From assembly GCA_018873245.2 (NCBI GenBank), contig JAEMBT020000008.1:6345569-6409568 (forward strand): 64,000 bases of DNA, in the 5' to 3' direction. Position 1 is the stretch's first letter. Every line of letters begins with the position of its first letter. The DNA comes from Archegozetes longisetosus. Its lineage: Eukaryota; Arthropoda; Arachnida; Sarcoptiformes; Trhypochthoniidae. The notes under the pieces were generated by a model. The model did not search any database and was not told the DNA's origin. It saw only the letters and a program-made list of their open reading frames with translations. Made by a program: the position numbers and the translations under genes. Positions 10,101-22,953 of the stretch are shown here, piece after piece.

Positions 10101-13100
10101 TTTTCGCATAAGTATTACATTTGTGCATGACAATTAAGCCTCACAATAAGCTCATTTAAGTCTTACTCAATTCAAGGTTAAGACTTCATCTGTTACAGTA
10201 AGTGAAACACTAAGTTTATTTAAGCTTAATTACGATTATTTATATTTATTCATTGATTTACTTAATATACAAGTTGTGGTCTAAGCGATCAATACTAGAG
10301 GTATTGCATTACACTATTTGTATGCTGTGTTAGATGAATGTTTGTGGTAAGGCTATCATATGATTTAATATTCATATTTTTGACAACAAGAAATCGATCG
10401 GACGCAACGTATAATTATTTATGAAATGTTATGAAAAATACTTGTTCTGTTTATTGTGTTACACTTTTCATATACTCTTCAGTACTGTCGTCAGATAAAT
10501 TTTTATTGCATAAATTTGTTGACATACAGTTTATTCAAGGTTAGGCTTTGTTTCATAACATGTCTTCTATGATCTACCATTACAAAGCTTCAATTACATA
10601 CTTGAACGTATTGAATAAGAACATCCTCTTTACTAAGTTTGGTTAAAATGCTAATGTTTTTTCATTGTTGCTTCAATCTAACTCAATACCTGTTGCTTTA
10701 TTGAGGCGGTATTCAATTTTTTTGATCATTTTTGTCATAATTTGTTTTGCTAGAGACCAGCTTTAGGTCTACTGTGCGCTAAAAAGAAACCTTATTTCAT
10801 TTGAAATCAATTGCCTTTCCTTCAGGCTTTATTTACAGAAATTCATATTATTCTATCGTTAGTATTTTTGATGAAGTAAGTGTTCCAGAAACAATTGCAA
10901 TTCTTCTTTCATTTCAGTCAATATTTTGAAAGCAAATCCTGAAAACAATGTTTATTTGAAGAATTTTTAAGGAATCTCAAAAGTAACTTTTAAACTTGAA
11001 ATTAAGGCTTTGATTAAGTCTAATAGTGTTTAATTGCTTGAATGAACCTCTACTTTGGTTAATAATTGAGATAATAGAGTAAGATTTGAAGTTTGATTAA
11101 CTAATAAAGTGAAAATCGATAACTACTTAATCGTAAACTATGTAAAAAATGAAAGTTATGTTAAGCATACGTTTAATGTTCTGCAACGTAAGACATGTTA
11201 TCCGGCTTTGCAATCAGATTATACTTAAAACCACACATTAGTTATGCAGCTAAACATAACTGTAAGCACTGTTAACTCATTGATTGAAAATTGTTTTTAG
11301 TTAAAAACAATAATAGCAATAGTATTAATACATTGGAATATGAGAACTTCGATAAGCTCTGAATATTGAAACAAAATCATAGTATGACTCATAGTTTATA
11401 AATAGACCACTTTTAATAGACTTTATGTGTTATGCCTAAAACTTCCTCCTGTTTCATAAATTCATTTTTAAATTGATTTTTATTTCCACAATTTCCTTCT
11501 ATTCATCCCAACCATATCTAATAGAAATACAGAATTCATTTTCAGGTTTTTCATCCAAACGTTTAGCATAAGTTTTAAACAGAGACAAAAATTTGCAAAA
11601 ATAGTTGTCAATTTATGGACTTGTCACGAATAAGTAATTCCAAGTGAATATAACTCAAAAGGATTAATTAGACTGAAATATTTATAGGCTCATCCAACAA
11701 CTAAGTCTTGCGATTGGTCTCAATTTTCAGACTAACATAAGTTATAATTGACGTCAATCTATTATGTTAATAAGACATTTATCTTCATTTTTCCTTCAGC
11801 GGTTGAAAAAAAATAAGATTTATGCTCGAGCTCGTTTTAACAGAGTGCACTCAGCAATTTAACTCTTCGTTAAACTTTAAGCTAGTCTATCAAAGTTTAG
11901 CATTCGATCTAATCCTGTGACCTTTGATTCCGAGCTCGTGCTGGCTATACGTTTGTGGCTGGCTCATAAGAAACTACATAAGACAAATTATTTAAATTCA
12001 ATATGAAATTCTTGATTTTTCTAATTGAAATTTAAATTTAGTTTTCTCTCGAGTTTTGTCGTCAAAACAAGTGACTCAATCATTTTAAGCAGACTTTCTA
12101 AGAAATAAAAGGAATTTAGTAATTGATGTTTCGCAAGCTTTTAGCGGAGGATAAATTTGATACAAGCTTGCTAGGGTTACAGTAAAGCAACATTTGTTAT
12201 AAACAGACCGACAAAAAGTACTATTGCATCGAAGCCTAGACATTGAATGGGAGCAAAATCAAAAGCTAATGGCTTATTTATTCATAATAGGATTGTTGAA
12301 AACATCAGTATTTCGTTACATTTACGAAAGACTATCTCGAAACATTTCTAGAAGCCTCTCTAAATCCTAATTAGCTTCAATTAGAATGTTTGCTAATCTT
12401 GTACTTAACTTTGACTTTTCTACTAGTATTGAATTGTTTGAAGTGGGTTATCACAATTGAAGAGTCCTTCTACAATAGAAAGATATCTCAGCTTCTATAA
12501 CGCATTAGATACTTTTCTATAGTATATCGGGTACTTTTTTATTATGCAAATAAAGAAACACGAGACTAAATAACGTAAACAGATCCGGAACACAACATAC
12601 ATTTGTTTCTTACAGTGCAATTTCATGCAAAGCAAACGTTTTCTCGTTACATCATCGACTTTGACCTCAAATCAGTTACGTTAACAAATCGATTAATTTT
12701 ATTCATAGCACTTGTTTGATTTTTTACGCTTAGAGTGTCTTGAGTTTGACTCCCCTTAAAAGTTGCGATTGTTAGCACCTCTTAATCTTATTTAGTCAAC
12801 AATAAAGACCATTGAAATTATTTTCTAATGCTTAGCGCAAAAAAAGATAAATAAAAATTCAATTTTACTTCGATAGGCATAGTATTTAGTAGCTTTAAAG
12901 TGTCGGCTCATCGTAGGAAGCGATTCATTTTTAGCTAAAATAGTCATTTGTAGACACCAATCATTCTTTCAGATGAATAATTGAAAACATGTCTGAATGT
13001 GACAAACATCCGCTTTCATGTGTAATAAGTTATTTAATGCTCACACTAGAGATTAAGGGTTAAGTGTTAGGAGGAAAATGCATCAAAGCTCCAATCGATT

Positions 13101-14583
13101 CCAAGTTAAGTTTATAGTTCAATAATAGCTAAGTCTAGTGTCAAGGTTTTTTAGCTCATTAAATTACATCCGAATGCTATTTCATAGGATGTCGTAATCC
13201 ATCAGTCGGTAGAGTTTTATATGGTTTTAGCTCAGACTACCAACTATCCACGGTTTAATCACTTTATAACCAGCCATTTATAGTATTGCAAAACATTAAG
13301 AAAAAATGCTCTTTAAGCTTGCACATCAAATATCAATATTATTGATAGCTTGTAAACACGTAGATTTCGTATTTTACTAATATTTTATGAATAATTTTGT
13401 ACTTCACTCATATTGACTAGAAAAATCTAGATTTTATGACTAACTGTTACAATTATATATTAAGCAAATCTATACTTACTCTTACTATGATTTGATGCAT
13501 AATTCATTTGCAATATTGATGAGTACCACTCAGGAAACATGACTCGTCTGAAAGTCAGTTTAAAATCTCGTCTATTCGATACTAATTCGCTCTTAGATTT
13601 TACGAATACGGTTATCATTCTTCCTGTTATTGAGGAGTTGCCATAGGCAACGTCTAACTCTTATTTGTTGTCGAAAGTTTCAATTGTGTCAATTGTAAGA
13701 TGAGTTGGACTCAAACAGAAATATTTGGAAAATTTAGAGTATCACAAAAATCACGAACTAGAGCTCAATGTTATATATCATTGTTTTCAGTCAAGAATAC
13801 TATTAGAAAAACAAGCTCTTCAAACTCAAGAGAAGTGCGATTGCTAACTGTTTAAAATAATCAGTTTACCAAAGAGTACACCAATAAATGATATTTTCGA
13901 GGGATTATCCATCCTAACAATGAAGGTTTAAGTTTGCTTATGCGTCATATCTAGATTTGTTAATCCCGTAAAGATCTTTACGAGAAAGATAGCATTTGCA
14001 ACTTGTCAAATCATTTTCACAATCAAGTTACGCATCATAGGTAAAAGTTTGTGAATGATTAGCGAGTGAAAAGGCTATCATAGGTCAAGTAAATAGTATG
14101 TCTTTTAAAAAATGAGTTTGTTTTCAAACATAATAAGCATAGATTTGAACTTAGGTTCAGTCCAGATGTTAGTAGCTTACTATAAAATGCATTGATAAAA
14201 AACATGACATCTATTTGACTTTGTTTTTGAAAATACGATGTTTTTCAGTAATGAAAAGGGTTAAAAGATTTTGTAATGAAAGTTCTGCCAAACAACTTTG
14301 CGAACAATTTAGTAAAAAGTTTAATGATTCATAACTGAAAAACTAATAAAGTAATTGTTTCAATCTTTTAGTTTACGATTATTTATTACAACTTAAATAG
14401 TAGTAAGCTATACATAAATTTAATTAATTTCGCTTTTACTGCCAAAAAGGTATTACAGGGATTGTTATTTCTTTTATTTTTAATATCCATTTGTTTAACT
14501 AAAACGCCACACCTCTTAACCTAAATTCAATTAACACAATTGTTTACGAGTTGATGTTGAAGCAAAAAATACTTTTTTCAATA

Positions 14584-14723
14584 CAGATAAATCTGTCTAA
14601 CTTTCTATGTAATTAAGCGCTTTTTACAGACCAATAACAATCAAACTACGTTTTACTATTCAGATTTTATATCGCTTTTTAAAAGTCGCTTAATTACGTG
14701 TCAAAGTTAGGCAGGTTTTACTG
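14584..14723. mobile_element. 140-bp Tc1/mariner-type MITE
   Basis: The inverted ends are left CAGATAAATCTGTCTAACTT, then a taattaagcgctttt block, and right aaaagtcgcttaattacgtg to ttttaCTG at 14723. TA lies directly outside both ends (14582-14583, 14724-14725). The TIRs extend some 45 bases with several mismatches. Non-coding. Confidence 0.65.
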
Positions 14724-15100
14724 TATATATTGTTAGTACTAGTAGAGGGGTATTCGACAAATCAAATTGATTAATGCATTAGAAAAAGTTGTTAATGTCT
14801 CTAGATTCACATTGACTGATAGGCTGTTTTTAATCCGCTATTTCTCATTCGACTGAAACTAAGTTATAAGGAACTCAATTTTATTATTGAATAGCATTGA
14901 GATACTAGTTCTTAGTATGAAATGATTGCGAAACCTTTCGATTGAAAGTTTATTTACACTGTATTTCCTATTAATAGATGATTCATACAATCAAGGTGTA
15001 GTTAAGTAGCTATAAAGACAATAACCAGATGAACAAAAGTGATAAAAGTGACAGAATTAAGTTTTAATACCAAGTTTCCATTTGTCAAAAGCTATAAACG

Positions 15101-17791
15101 ATGCCACTAAATGAAGTAAAGATAATTAAGGATGAAAACCTGGGCTCATCCACCAGAACATCGCGCACTTCCTCGATTGGTTCTTCGTATAATGCAGATC
15201 ATGATCCGCAATACCAGGACTCAATACAACCGAGTCTTAATTTCTCACGTCTGGCTTACAATTTGGCGCAATTTAACCAGACCTATGAAGTGATTAACCG
15301 AAAAACGGATCCGAGTAAGCGAGTTATGCAAGCTGTCAAACCAACTTGTTCACCGGAAAATTTCAAACGCAATTTCAAGTCACTGTTGCCGATAACGGAA
15401 TGGCTTATAAACTACAACTGGAAGAATGATTTAGTTGCTGATGTTGTGACTGGTATTACAATCGCAGTATTTCAGGTGCCGCAAAGTGAGTCTCAAATTG
15501 TGTTTTATCTAAGCGTCACTTTAGATATCTAAATAATAAACATTCGCTTAACTCAATACAGGTATGGGCTATAGCTTGTTGGCAAATGTTCTCCCAGTCT
15601 ATGGCTTGTATTCTTCGTTTTTTCCTGCGTTGATCTACTCAATAATGGGTTCTTCGCGACACGCAGCAGTTGGTAAGACATCCGTTAGCTTCTAATGAGA
15701 ATTGTTTTGTCAATAAAAAGTGAACAATTTTTAGGCACATTCGCGATTGTCTCTCTAATGACTGGAAGTCTAATCAATGATTTGCACTCAGAAAACATAG
15801 CAGCAGAGAAGGGGCAAAAGTTTGATAACATAGAAGCGGCAGCAGTGATCGCTCTGCTGATAGGTATATATCAGCTAATATTTGGTATCTTTCGATTGGG
15901 CTTCGTATCAGTGTATATGTCGGAGCAATTGATCAGTAGTTTCGTAACGGCGTCGTCGTTTTACGTGTTGACCTCTCAAATTGGTTATATGGCTGGCATT
16001 CACCTCGAGTATCAAAGTGGTCTATTATCTCTATTCTACACATACAAAAACATCTTCAGTCACATACATGAGTCAAATCTGATTTCACTCTTTCTGTCTG
16101 GTGGTTGTATCGCGATCCTATTATTCTTCAAACTGTTCTTAAACGATAAGATCAAACAGTGGGCTAAAATCAACATTCCATTTCCAATCGAACTGGTCAT
16201 TGTTATTGGAAGTACATTGATGTCACATTTTCTGGATCTTAGTTCAAAAGGTGTGGCAACTGTTGGCGCAATTCCAACAGGACTTCCACTGCCATCACTT
16301 CCGAAATGGTACCTAATACAAGCTCTTTGGCTTCGATGTATTCCTCTGGCAATAGTAGCCTACGCTATCACTTACTCGACTGGGAAAACGTTTGCCACAA
16401 AGCATAACTATGAAATTGATTCGAATCAAGAGCTACTAGCCATTGGAACCACTAATACGGTGGCTTCGTTCTTTAGTTGTTTGCCAACGGCTGCCTCCTT
16501 ATCTCGTAGTGCTGTTCAAGAAAGTGTTGGTGGAAAGACTCAAATGGCTAGTCTTGTTAACTGTTGTGGACTTCTCCTCGTGCTCTTGTATTTCGGCGCA
16601 TTTTTGGAAAAACTTCCGAATGTAAGAAATATACTAATGAAAAAAAACTTAAGTATTGAGAACTGAACTAATTTTGTTTTCCCAAAGTGCGTATTGGCAG
16701 CAATCATATGTGTGGCACTGAAGACATTGTTCGCTCAAATATTTGATGTGATAAGATATTGCAGAGTCAACAAACTGGATGGGGTTAGTAATGAAATGAC
16801 GGTTATATTTGATGATAGTTCTAATAAATTTGAATTGTGTTGTAGTCGATATGGATCGTCACATTCTTAGCTGTGATAATACTTAATGTTGATCATGGTC
16901 TCTACGTAGGACTCGCTTATTCGCTGTTAACGCTTATTTATAAATCTCAGAGGTATCTAAACATATGGGTTTCACTTTACCCTCTCATTACCTCAATTTA
17001 TGATCAAATCTAACATACCAATAAAGCATATATCACTCTCAACATGTTTGTTGTCTTGATTAGGCCGAAGACTTACTTATTGGGATCGATCGATAAATCA
17101 GATGTTTATGTGCCGCTTAAGAAATATGCCTCAGCTCATGAATTGAGCGGCATCAAGATTTATCAGTTTTGCGGCCCTTTGCATTTCGCTAATGTTGAGT
17201 ACTTCAAAAAAGGACTAATTTACAGAACAAAAATCTCAGTCAAGTAAGTCTTGCGTAAGAATGCCAAAGTTGATAAAGTTTAAAAATTTTCCAAACTTAT
17301 TTCGCAGTGAAGTGATTGAGAAACGCAGAAAGCTCCAGAAGGCGCAGAACCGCCGTAATGAAGCAAAAAACTGTAAGTCAAGAATTTGTGGTAAATTTCA
17401 ACGGATGCGCACATTCTCTCGAGAATCTCAGCCATCGATTGACATGGAGGAATTGCCAACACACATAATCATTGATTGTTCGATGTTTTCATACATCGAC
17501 ACAACAGGTGTGTCAACGCTAAAGACAACAGTGCAAGAATATGAATCAATTGGCGTGAAGACATTCTTGGCGAGTTGTGCGACACATGTGGTTAAAATGT
17601 TGGAAAAGGATGGTTTCTACAGCGAAGTGCCTCCGCATCATGTCTACATTACAGTACACGATGCTATACATCACGCTCTTGAAGAACAAAAGGTTCCCTT
17701 TGACCATTTTATTACTATTGAGCCTGAAGAAAATCACAACCATATCAAACCACTCCAGGACCAATCCCACATGTCTCTCTCCCTCAACTGA
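15101..17791 (+). CDS. SLC26/SulP family anion transporter (prestin/sulfate permease-like)
   Basis: Seven exons, 15101-15485, 15562-15672, 15735-16621, 16688-16783, 16846-16952, 17064-17243 and 17308-17791, join in phase to 749 residues. That is the usual length for this family. SulP proteins move anions (sulfate, chloride, bicarbonate, oxalate, iodide) across membranes. The signature [18 protein letters not shown] spans the exon 1/2 junction near residue 126. It is followed by many membrane segments up to about residue 530. A C-terminal STAS domain follows in two parts, around 530-575 and 641-715, including [17 protein letters not shown]. Between the two parts is a basic, Ser-rich variable loop (about 589-640), normal for the family. 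The ATG at 15101 opens a hydrophilic cytoplasmic N terminus. Which paralog it is, and its substrate, cannot be told. Confidence 0.93.
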
Positions 17792-19697
17792 TTGCAAGTT
17801 TTGCACCCCTTTTAACGCTACGTTAATGTCTCAGTATCTTTGATGTTTCGGGACATTTGTTATGATATTGGAGAAGCTATTATTTTCTTCGATTATTAGA
17901 CTGAACAGAATATTTTTCAATTATATATAATATAAATACACAATACGTTAACTCATTTTTATACTTTATATTTTTGTGATTTTGAATTTTCTAACTATTT
18001 AACTGTAATTACTATATTTTACTAAGATTTATCGAGTATTATTTTAATTTACAAAACTTTCTGTGATTTATCGCACTTATAATATACAAAAAGTTAATAT
18101 AAAGTCCAAAACATAATACAAATACTATTGTTTGCAAAAATAAAATAGTAAACTAGAAAATATATACCTAACAGTAAAGCGTTGTTCTTTACGTCAAATA
18201 CTTTAAAAATTTGATTCAACAATTTAGAGCTACCAACAAGTTCTATAGATAAGTGATTTTCAATTGATCGCAAGTTGAACTCACATCTTAACATAACACA
18301 TAATATAGTGCTCTAAAACTAATTATTAGACTATTTCTATTTTGATCTTATCATAAATGGAATCAAAATTTCATTTCTTAAGTTCTCACATTAAGATTTA
18401 CGCCTATATTTCGAAGTGAAATGCAATTGATTCAAAATTGATTACTTTCAACTGATTTGGTACGATTGGTTTTGAACAATTGATAAAAAGTGATTTATCT
18501 TTCGTAATGGCCAGTAAACTAGCGTCCTACTGCCTTGTCTGCTATATGTCAAAGTATATCTTTTACGTATTATTGATTTTTTGAGAGGATAGTACAAGCA
18601 CAATATGGTAATAAAGAAATTTTTAATTCTTCATTTATATGTAACTTCACTCTAATTAGATTTTCAGTGGCGTGAGAATTCAAGTTAAACTAAGCTTCAG
18701 TTCGTACTGAAATAGTAAGAAAAAAAAGCCATAATCAGTTTGATTCATATTGAATTGTTTTGAAAAATGAAACTTTCGATGGCTACTTATTTCAATGTAG
18801 TTTGATTACTTATGAGAAGAGTAAACAGAACACAAGTTTAATTAAGTTTCCAAGAAATGCAATACAATTTTTTATATGATTACTCATAGTTTTGACGTGT
18901 TGAACTAGTCATTCTTTAATATTCTTATAGTTAGTGTTTGCACGTAAAAATTACAACTAATACTGCAACAGCTGGACTCCAGTTTGCGTGATTGACAACC
19001 TAAGCTAACTTTAACTTTTGTTTTGAATTACGCTTTCGTGACCGTAAAGTTATAACTTTAGAGCTTTGCAACAAACTCAGATAACGAAACGACTTAAGCC
19101 TTATTGAATTACTAGAAAGCAAAATTTACTACTCATTAAACTTATAATACTTCGGGTTCTTACCTCATAAGAAATCTACTCAAAAGCTTGTTCTACGTGT
19201 GTGCTGAATAAAATAAGCTCTAATTGCTTAAAAATCTGAATGATTTTGACGAAAAAGTTTTGACAACAATTTTGGTAGTAAAGCAAATCTATGGCATCAG
19301 TTACCTGGTATCTTAATAAAACATTTTTTATAAACCCTATCGTTATTCAAACTCTAATAACTGCTTTGTTTGTTCCAATGATCAATATCGAAGAGCACAA
19401 TAGAATTACGAGTCGTAAATTCTGTTTGGATAGCATTGGATTGAATTTAAGCAATAATTTTTAACCTGATGAATGTTTAGATGATTAATTGGTTTGAGCT
19501 TGAACTGAGAGTTGTTAAGGTGATAGCTTCCGTAAATTGAAAAAATTATTAAAATGATCGAATAACTGTGAAAAAGGATGTCTCATGTAAACTTACGCTT
19601 GAACTAAGTGTACATGAGTCTTTAATATTCACAGACTGGTATTTTGAAATTATCTTATCGAATATACAGTAGAAAAAATAAAGACAAATCTTTATTA

Positions 19698-19833
19698 CAG
19701 CCTACCTGTCTAACTTTCATATTCACTTAAGAGGCTTTTAAAAAACAAGAATCTCATGGATAAAAATCACTTAATAATCATTGATTTCTCAAAAACCACT
19801 TAACTATATTTTCAAGTTAGACAAGTTTTACTA
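19698..19833. mobile_element. degenerate Tc1/mariner-type MITE, third copy
   Basis: The left end CAGCCTACCTGTCTAACTTT follows a TA. The right end aagttagacaagttttacta is its diverged inverse. Internal blocks cacttaagaggctttt and aaaaccacttaacta pair, as in the 14584 copy. The right tip has decayed, so that boundary is approximate. Confidence 0.5.
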
Positions 19834-20516
19834 CATTTTAATTGACTAACAAATAAGTTCTCTGTTTCGAGAGAGCTAAAAATTGCTGTGATTCTTTTTT
19901 TAAACAATCTAATTAAATCAAATGAAAATTTGAGCTTCATTTTGAAGTAGTTATCGAATAAGGAAAATATTTCTATTGAAAAAGTTAATTTGACTCACTA
20001 ATTAGGATATGAAATATGCGGGATTTTCCCTACTGATCACTAATCAAAAAACTTAATAAAATACTTGTCGTTCGAGTAGCTAAAAGCGAATGAAGCCTAA
20101 AATAAGATTTAAAGGATTAATTTAAAAGATCGTATTCTTAGTTTAGATTTATTAATCACTTTCTTCTTTGTATTTGTATCACTTGAGAAACTTAGAGGTC
20201 TAATCACAATCAAGAAACATATATTGATATCTGGAAAAATACGATACAAAATTGGATGAAATTTTTATTTCACATAGATGCATATAATGTAAATGCGATT
20301 CACTAATCAACGATTGACAATGTGTCTTCGTTACCAGCTTTACGCCATTCGCTAAATTTAATTTAGATGCAATCGTGTTTTTTTTATTGCAATCCGTTAT
20401 TGTTGTGATTTTTATGAAAGAATATATGCCTATATTAATACCTTTACTCTGAGGTCGATAACATTTAGCACAATATTTATAGATTGGAAATAAGGGTAAA
20501 ACAATTTCAATAGAGA

Positions 20517-20524
20517 TATAAAAG
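20517..20524 (+). promoter_or_regulatory. TATA box of the Thr-rich secreted protein gene
   Basis: TATAAAAG lies 81 bases upstream of the ATG at 20605 and nothing else fits a core promoter nearby. With normal 25-30 base spacing, transcription would start near 20550, leaving a 5' leader of about 55 bases without an intron. Confidence 0.55.
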
Positions 20525-20604
20525 CAAATCATTCATACATTTTTGAACTTAATCTTCGTTTAGAAAGACCGAGACAAAACAAGTTAAACAGATTATATTA
20601 AAAG

Positions 20605-22953
20605 ATGAAATTATCAGTAAATATATTTTTTATTCTACTTTTAGCAATAGCTAGTCAAAGCAAATCTTTTTCTATTTCTTATTCTTTAAAACAAGACTCG
20701 GTCGATGCCAATCAATTTTCAAACAGATCACCAAACTTTCTTAATCACAACTTGGCTGCAAAGCAATCAACTCTTGTTACAGAAATCAATTGGTTCTTAG
20801 ATCAGTTGATTGAAGTTTTCTCTATTATGGTGACTGAGATTGAAACAGATCCAACGTTACTAGAGTTCGTTGAGTTTCGCCAGATCATGTCGAGGGTGTT
20901 GGTAAGAATCACAGAAACGATTGAACAAATTGAAAGTTTTCCTGATTTATCGTCACAAATAGAATATAGCATAAGAAAATTGGATGCATTGAGAGTAAGA
21001 CTCAGTAATTTCATCAGTCAATACGTGCAAAGGAAAACAGTTATGCCATTGTCTACACCTCCTGCCTTTTCTTTTACAACAAGGTTTGATTATTGGTCAA
21101 TCATTTCACAAATTATTGATCGAATAAATATGCAGTTGGGTATCACTACACCTATACAAACAACAACTCTAACAATACCGACAACCACTACTACACCTCC
21201 AACTACTACAAGCACTACGACTCCAACAACTACCACAACAACACAATCTCCAACTCCCACCTCATCGACCACAACTTTGAACATTGGCGCACTCGTATCG
21301 CAAATCATGGCTCAGATAGCAAGTCAATTTGGATCAACGACAGTTACGCAATCGACCACTAGTACAACTACTTTGAGCTTGGGAGAAATAATCTCGCAAA
21401 TTATTGCACAGGTTGAGAATCAATTGAAAACAACCATCACCACAACTACTCCAACAACAACTCTAGGCCTCAATGATCTCGTATCTCAAATGATCGCTCA
21501 AATTATTAGACAAATGAATTCAACCTCAACACAAACGACTACTGTCTCTACGGTCATGCCTACCGAAAAGACTACTTCTATGGATATGAGTGCAATCGTT
21601 TCACAAATCATGGCTCAAATTGAGAGCCAGTACGGGTTCACTAAAGCGTCATCACAGTTGACAACTCAATCTTTAGGATATGAAAACACAACTCTGACTA
21701 TAGGATCAGTTCAACAAAATACGACTTTGAGTACAGCATCGATTCAACAAAATACGACTTTGAGTACAGCATCGATTCAACAAAATACGACTTTGAGTAC
21801 AGAGTCAGTTCAAGAAAATATAACTTTGAGTACAGAATTGATTGAACAAAATATGACTTTGAGTACAGAGTCAGTTCAAGAAAATATAACTTTGAGTACA
21901 GAATTGATTGAACAAAATATGACTTTGAGTACAGAGTCAGTTCAAGAAAATATAACTTTGAGTACAGAATTGATTGAACAAAATATGACTTTGAGTACAG
22001 AGTCAGTTCAAGAAAATATAACTTTGAGTACAGAATTGATTGAACAAAATATGACTTTGAGTACAGAGTCAGTTCAAGAAAATATAACTTTGAGTACAGA
22101 ATTGATTGAACAAAATATGACTTTGAGTACAGAGTCAGTTCAAGAAAATATAACTTTGAGTACAGAATTGATTGAACAAAATATGACTTTGAGTACAGAG
22201 TCAGTTCAAGAAAATATAACTTTGAGTACAGAATTGATTGAACAAAATATGACTTTGAGTACAGAGTCAGTTCAAGAAAATATAACTTTGAGTACAGAAT
22301 TGATTGAACAAAATATGACTTTGAGTACAGAGTCAGTTCAAGAAAATATAACTTTGAGTACAGAATTGATTGAACAAAATATGACTTTGAGTACAGAGTC
22401 AGTTCAAGAAAATATAACTTTAGCTACAGAATCAACTCAAGAGAATGCAACTTTGAGTACAGGATCAGTTCAAGAGAATATAACTTTGAGTACAGTATCA
22501 ATTCAACAAAATACAACTTTGAGTACAGAGTCAATTGAAGAAAATGCGACTTTGAGTACAGGATCAATTGAAGAAAATGTGACTTTGAGTACAGGATTAA
22601 TTGAAGAAAATACAACTTTAAGCACAGAATTGGGCTTTGGAAACATAACTTCATCTATAGAATCAAATGAAGAGAATAGTACTTACACTTCAGTCTCTAC
22701 CAACGTAAACATTACTTTAACTGAAGAATCGAATCAATTTAATAGTTCTTCAACAGAACAGGCATTCACAAGTAATAATACAAGTGAATCAACAACCAAT
22801 TCAATGATTACTACTGGAACGACAAGAGTTTTCTCTATAGGAGATTGTATAAATTTGATATTGGAATTCGTTAGGGAAATTCAGATTAAGTTCAATTTAA
22901 CTTTTAGCACCAATCCATTCGTATCTTCCAGTACTATTACAACGCTTTCGTAA
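20605..22953 (+). CDS. secreted Thr-rich glycoprotein with helix modules and an 11-residue sequon repeat
   Basis: A single-exon frame of 782 residues. It opens with a signal peptide (MKLSVNIFFILLLAIASQSK) and has no further membrane segment, so export is likely. Residues about 20-150 form a helical, mildly acidic region. Then come about five short amphipathic modules of the type LVSQIMAQIASQFG, separated by Thr/Pro-rich linkers suited to O-glycosylation. A related module lies near the C terminus (IGDCINLILEFVREIQIKFN). From about residue 370 to 680 the protein is a tandem repeat TLSTESVQENITLSTELIEQ-NM. Each 11-residue half carries an N-X-T sequon. I do not recognise a family. Mucin-like coat, glue or silk-like material are possibilities I infer, not see. 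The TATA box is at 20517. Confidence 0.85.
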   Translation: MKLSVNIFFILLLAIASQSKSFSISYSLKQDSVDANQFSNRSPNFLNHNLAAKQSTLVTEINWFLDQLIEVFSIMVTEIETDPTLLEFVEFRQIMSRVLVRITETIEQIESFPDLSSQIEYSIRKLDALRVRLSNFISQYVQRKTVMPLSTPPAFSFTTRFDYWSIISQIIDRINMQLGITTPIQTTTLTIPTTTTTPPTTTSTTTPTTTTTTQSPTPTSSTTTLNIGALVSQIMAQIASQFGSTTVTQSTTSTTTLSLGEIISQIIAQVENQLKTTITTTTPTTTLGLNDLVSQMIAQIIRQMNSTSTQTTTVSTVMPTEKTTSMDMSAIVSQIMAQIESQYGFTKASSQLTTQSLGYENTTLTIGSVQQNTTLSTASIQQNTTLSTASIQQNTTLSTESVQENITLSTELIEQNMTLSTESVQENITLSTELIEQNMTLSTESVQENITLSTELIEQNMTLSTESVQENITLSTELIEQNMTLSTESVQENITLSTELIEQNMTLSTESVQENITLSTELIEQNMTLSTESVQENITLSTELIEQNMTLSTESVQENITLSTELIEQNMTLSTESVQENITLSTELIEQNMTLSTESVQENITLATESTQENATLSTGSVQENITLSTVSIQQNTTLSTESIEENATLSTGSIEENVTLSTGLIEENTTLSTELGFGNITSSIESNEENSTYTSVSTNVNITLTEESNQFNSSSTEQAFTSNNTSESTTNSMITTGTTRVFSIGDCINLILEFVREIQIKFNLTFSTNPFVSSSTITTLS
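21802..22395 (+). repeat. 66-bp coding minisatellite, nine units
   Basis: The unit starting GAGTCAGTTCAAGAAAATAT begins at 21802 and recurs every 66 bases (21868, 21934, 22000, 22066, 22132, 22198, 22264, 22330). A tenth partial unit starts at 22396. By eye the nine full units are identical. More diverged 33-base half units flank the block on both sides. It encodes the 22-residue repeat of the secreted protein. Confidence 0.9.

Larger units (their letters stand above)
4114..15100. other. about 11 kb with no recognised gene
   Basis: Only short chance frames occur here (4149-4355, 5872-6063, 9404-9592, 9711-9926). None has a recognisable domain or a plausible splice partner. What I can identify is a 22-bp tandem repeat (6769-6850) and two small MITEs (7026-7158, 14584-14723). 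Regulatory DNA for the SLC26 gene downstream may lie here, but I see no specific site. Confidence 0.5.
17792..20604. other. intergenic, one MITE
   Basis: AT-rich spacer between the SLC26 gene and the Thr-rich protein gene. It holds the MITE at 19698-19833 and the core promoter at the right edge. Open frames at 18094-18294 and 20200-20532 (minus) show no domain and I take them as chance. Confidence 0.4.

Noticed and set aside
20200-20532. 110-residue minus-strand frame upstream of the glycoprotein gene
   Set aside because: Covers the TATA box region of the plus-strand gene, has no domain and has odd composition.
22424-22654. Repetitive minus-strand frame
   Set aside because: Shadow of the plus-strand 33/66-bp repeats.
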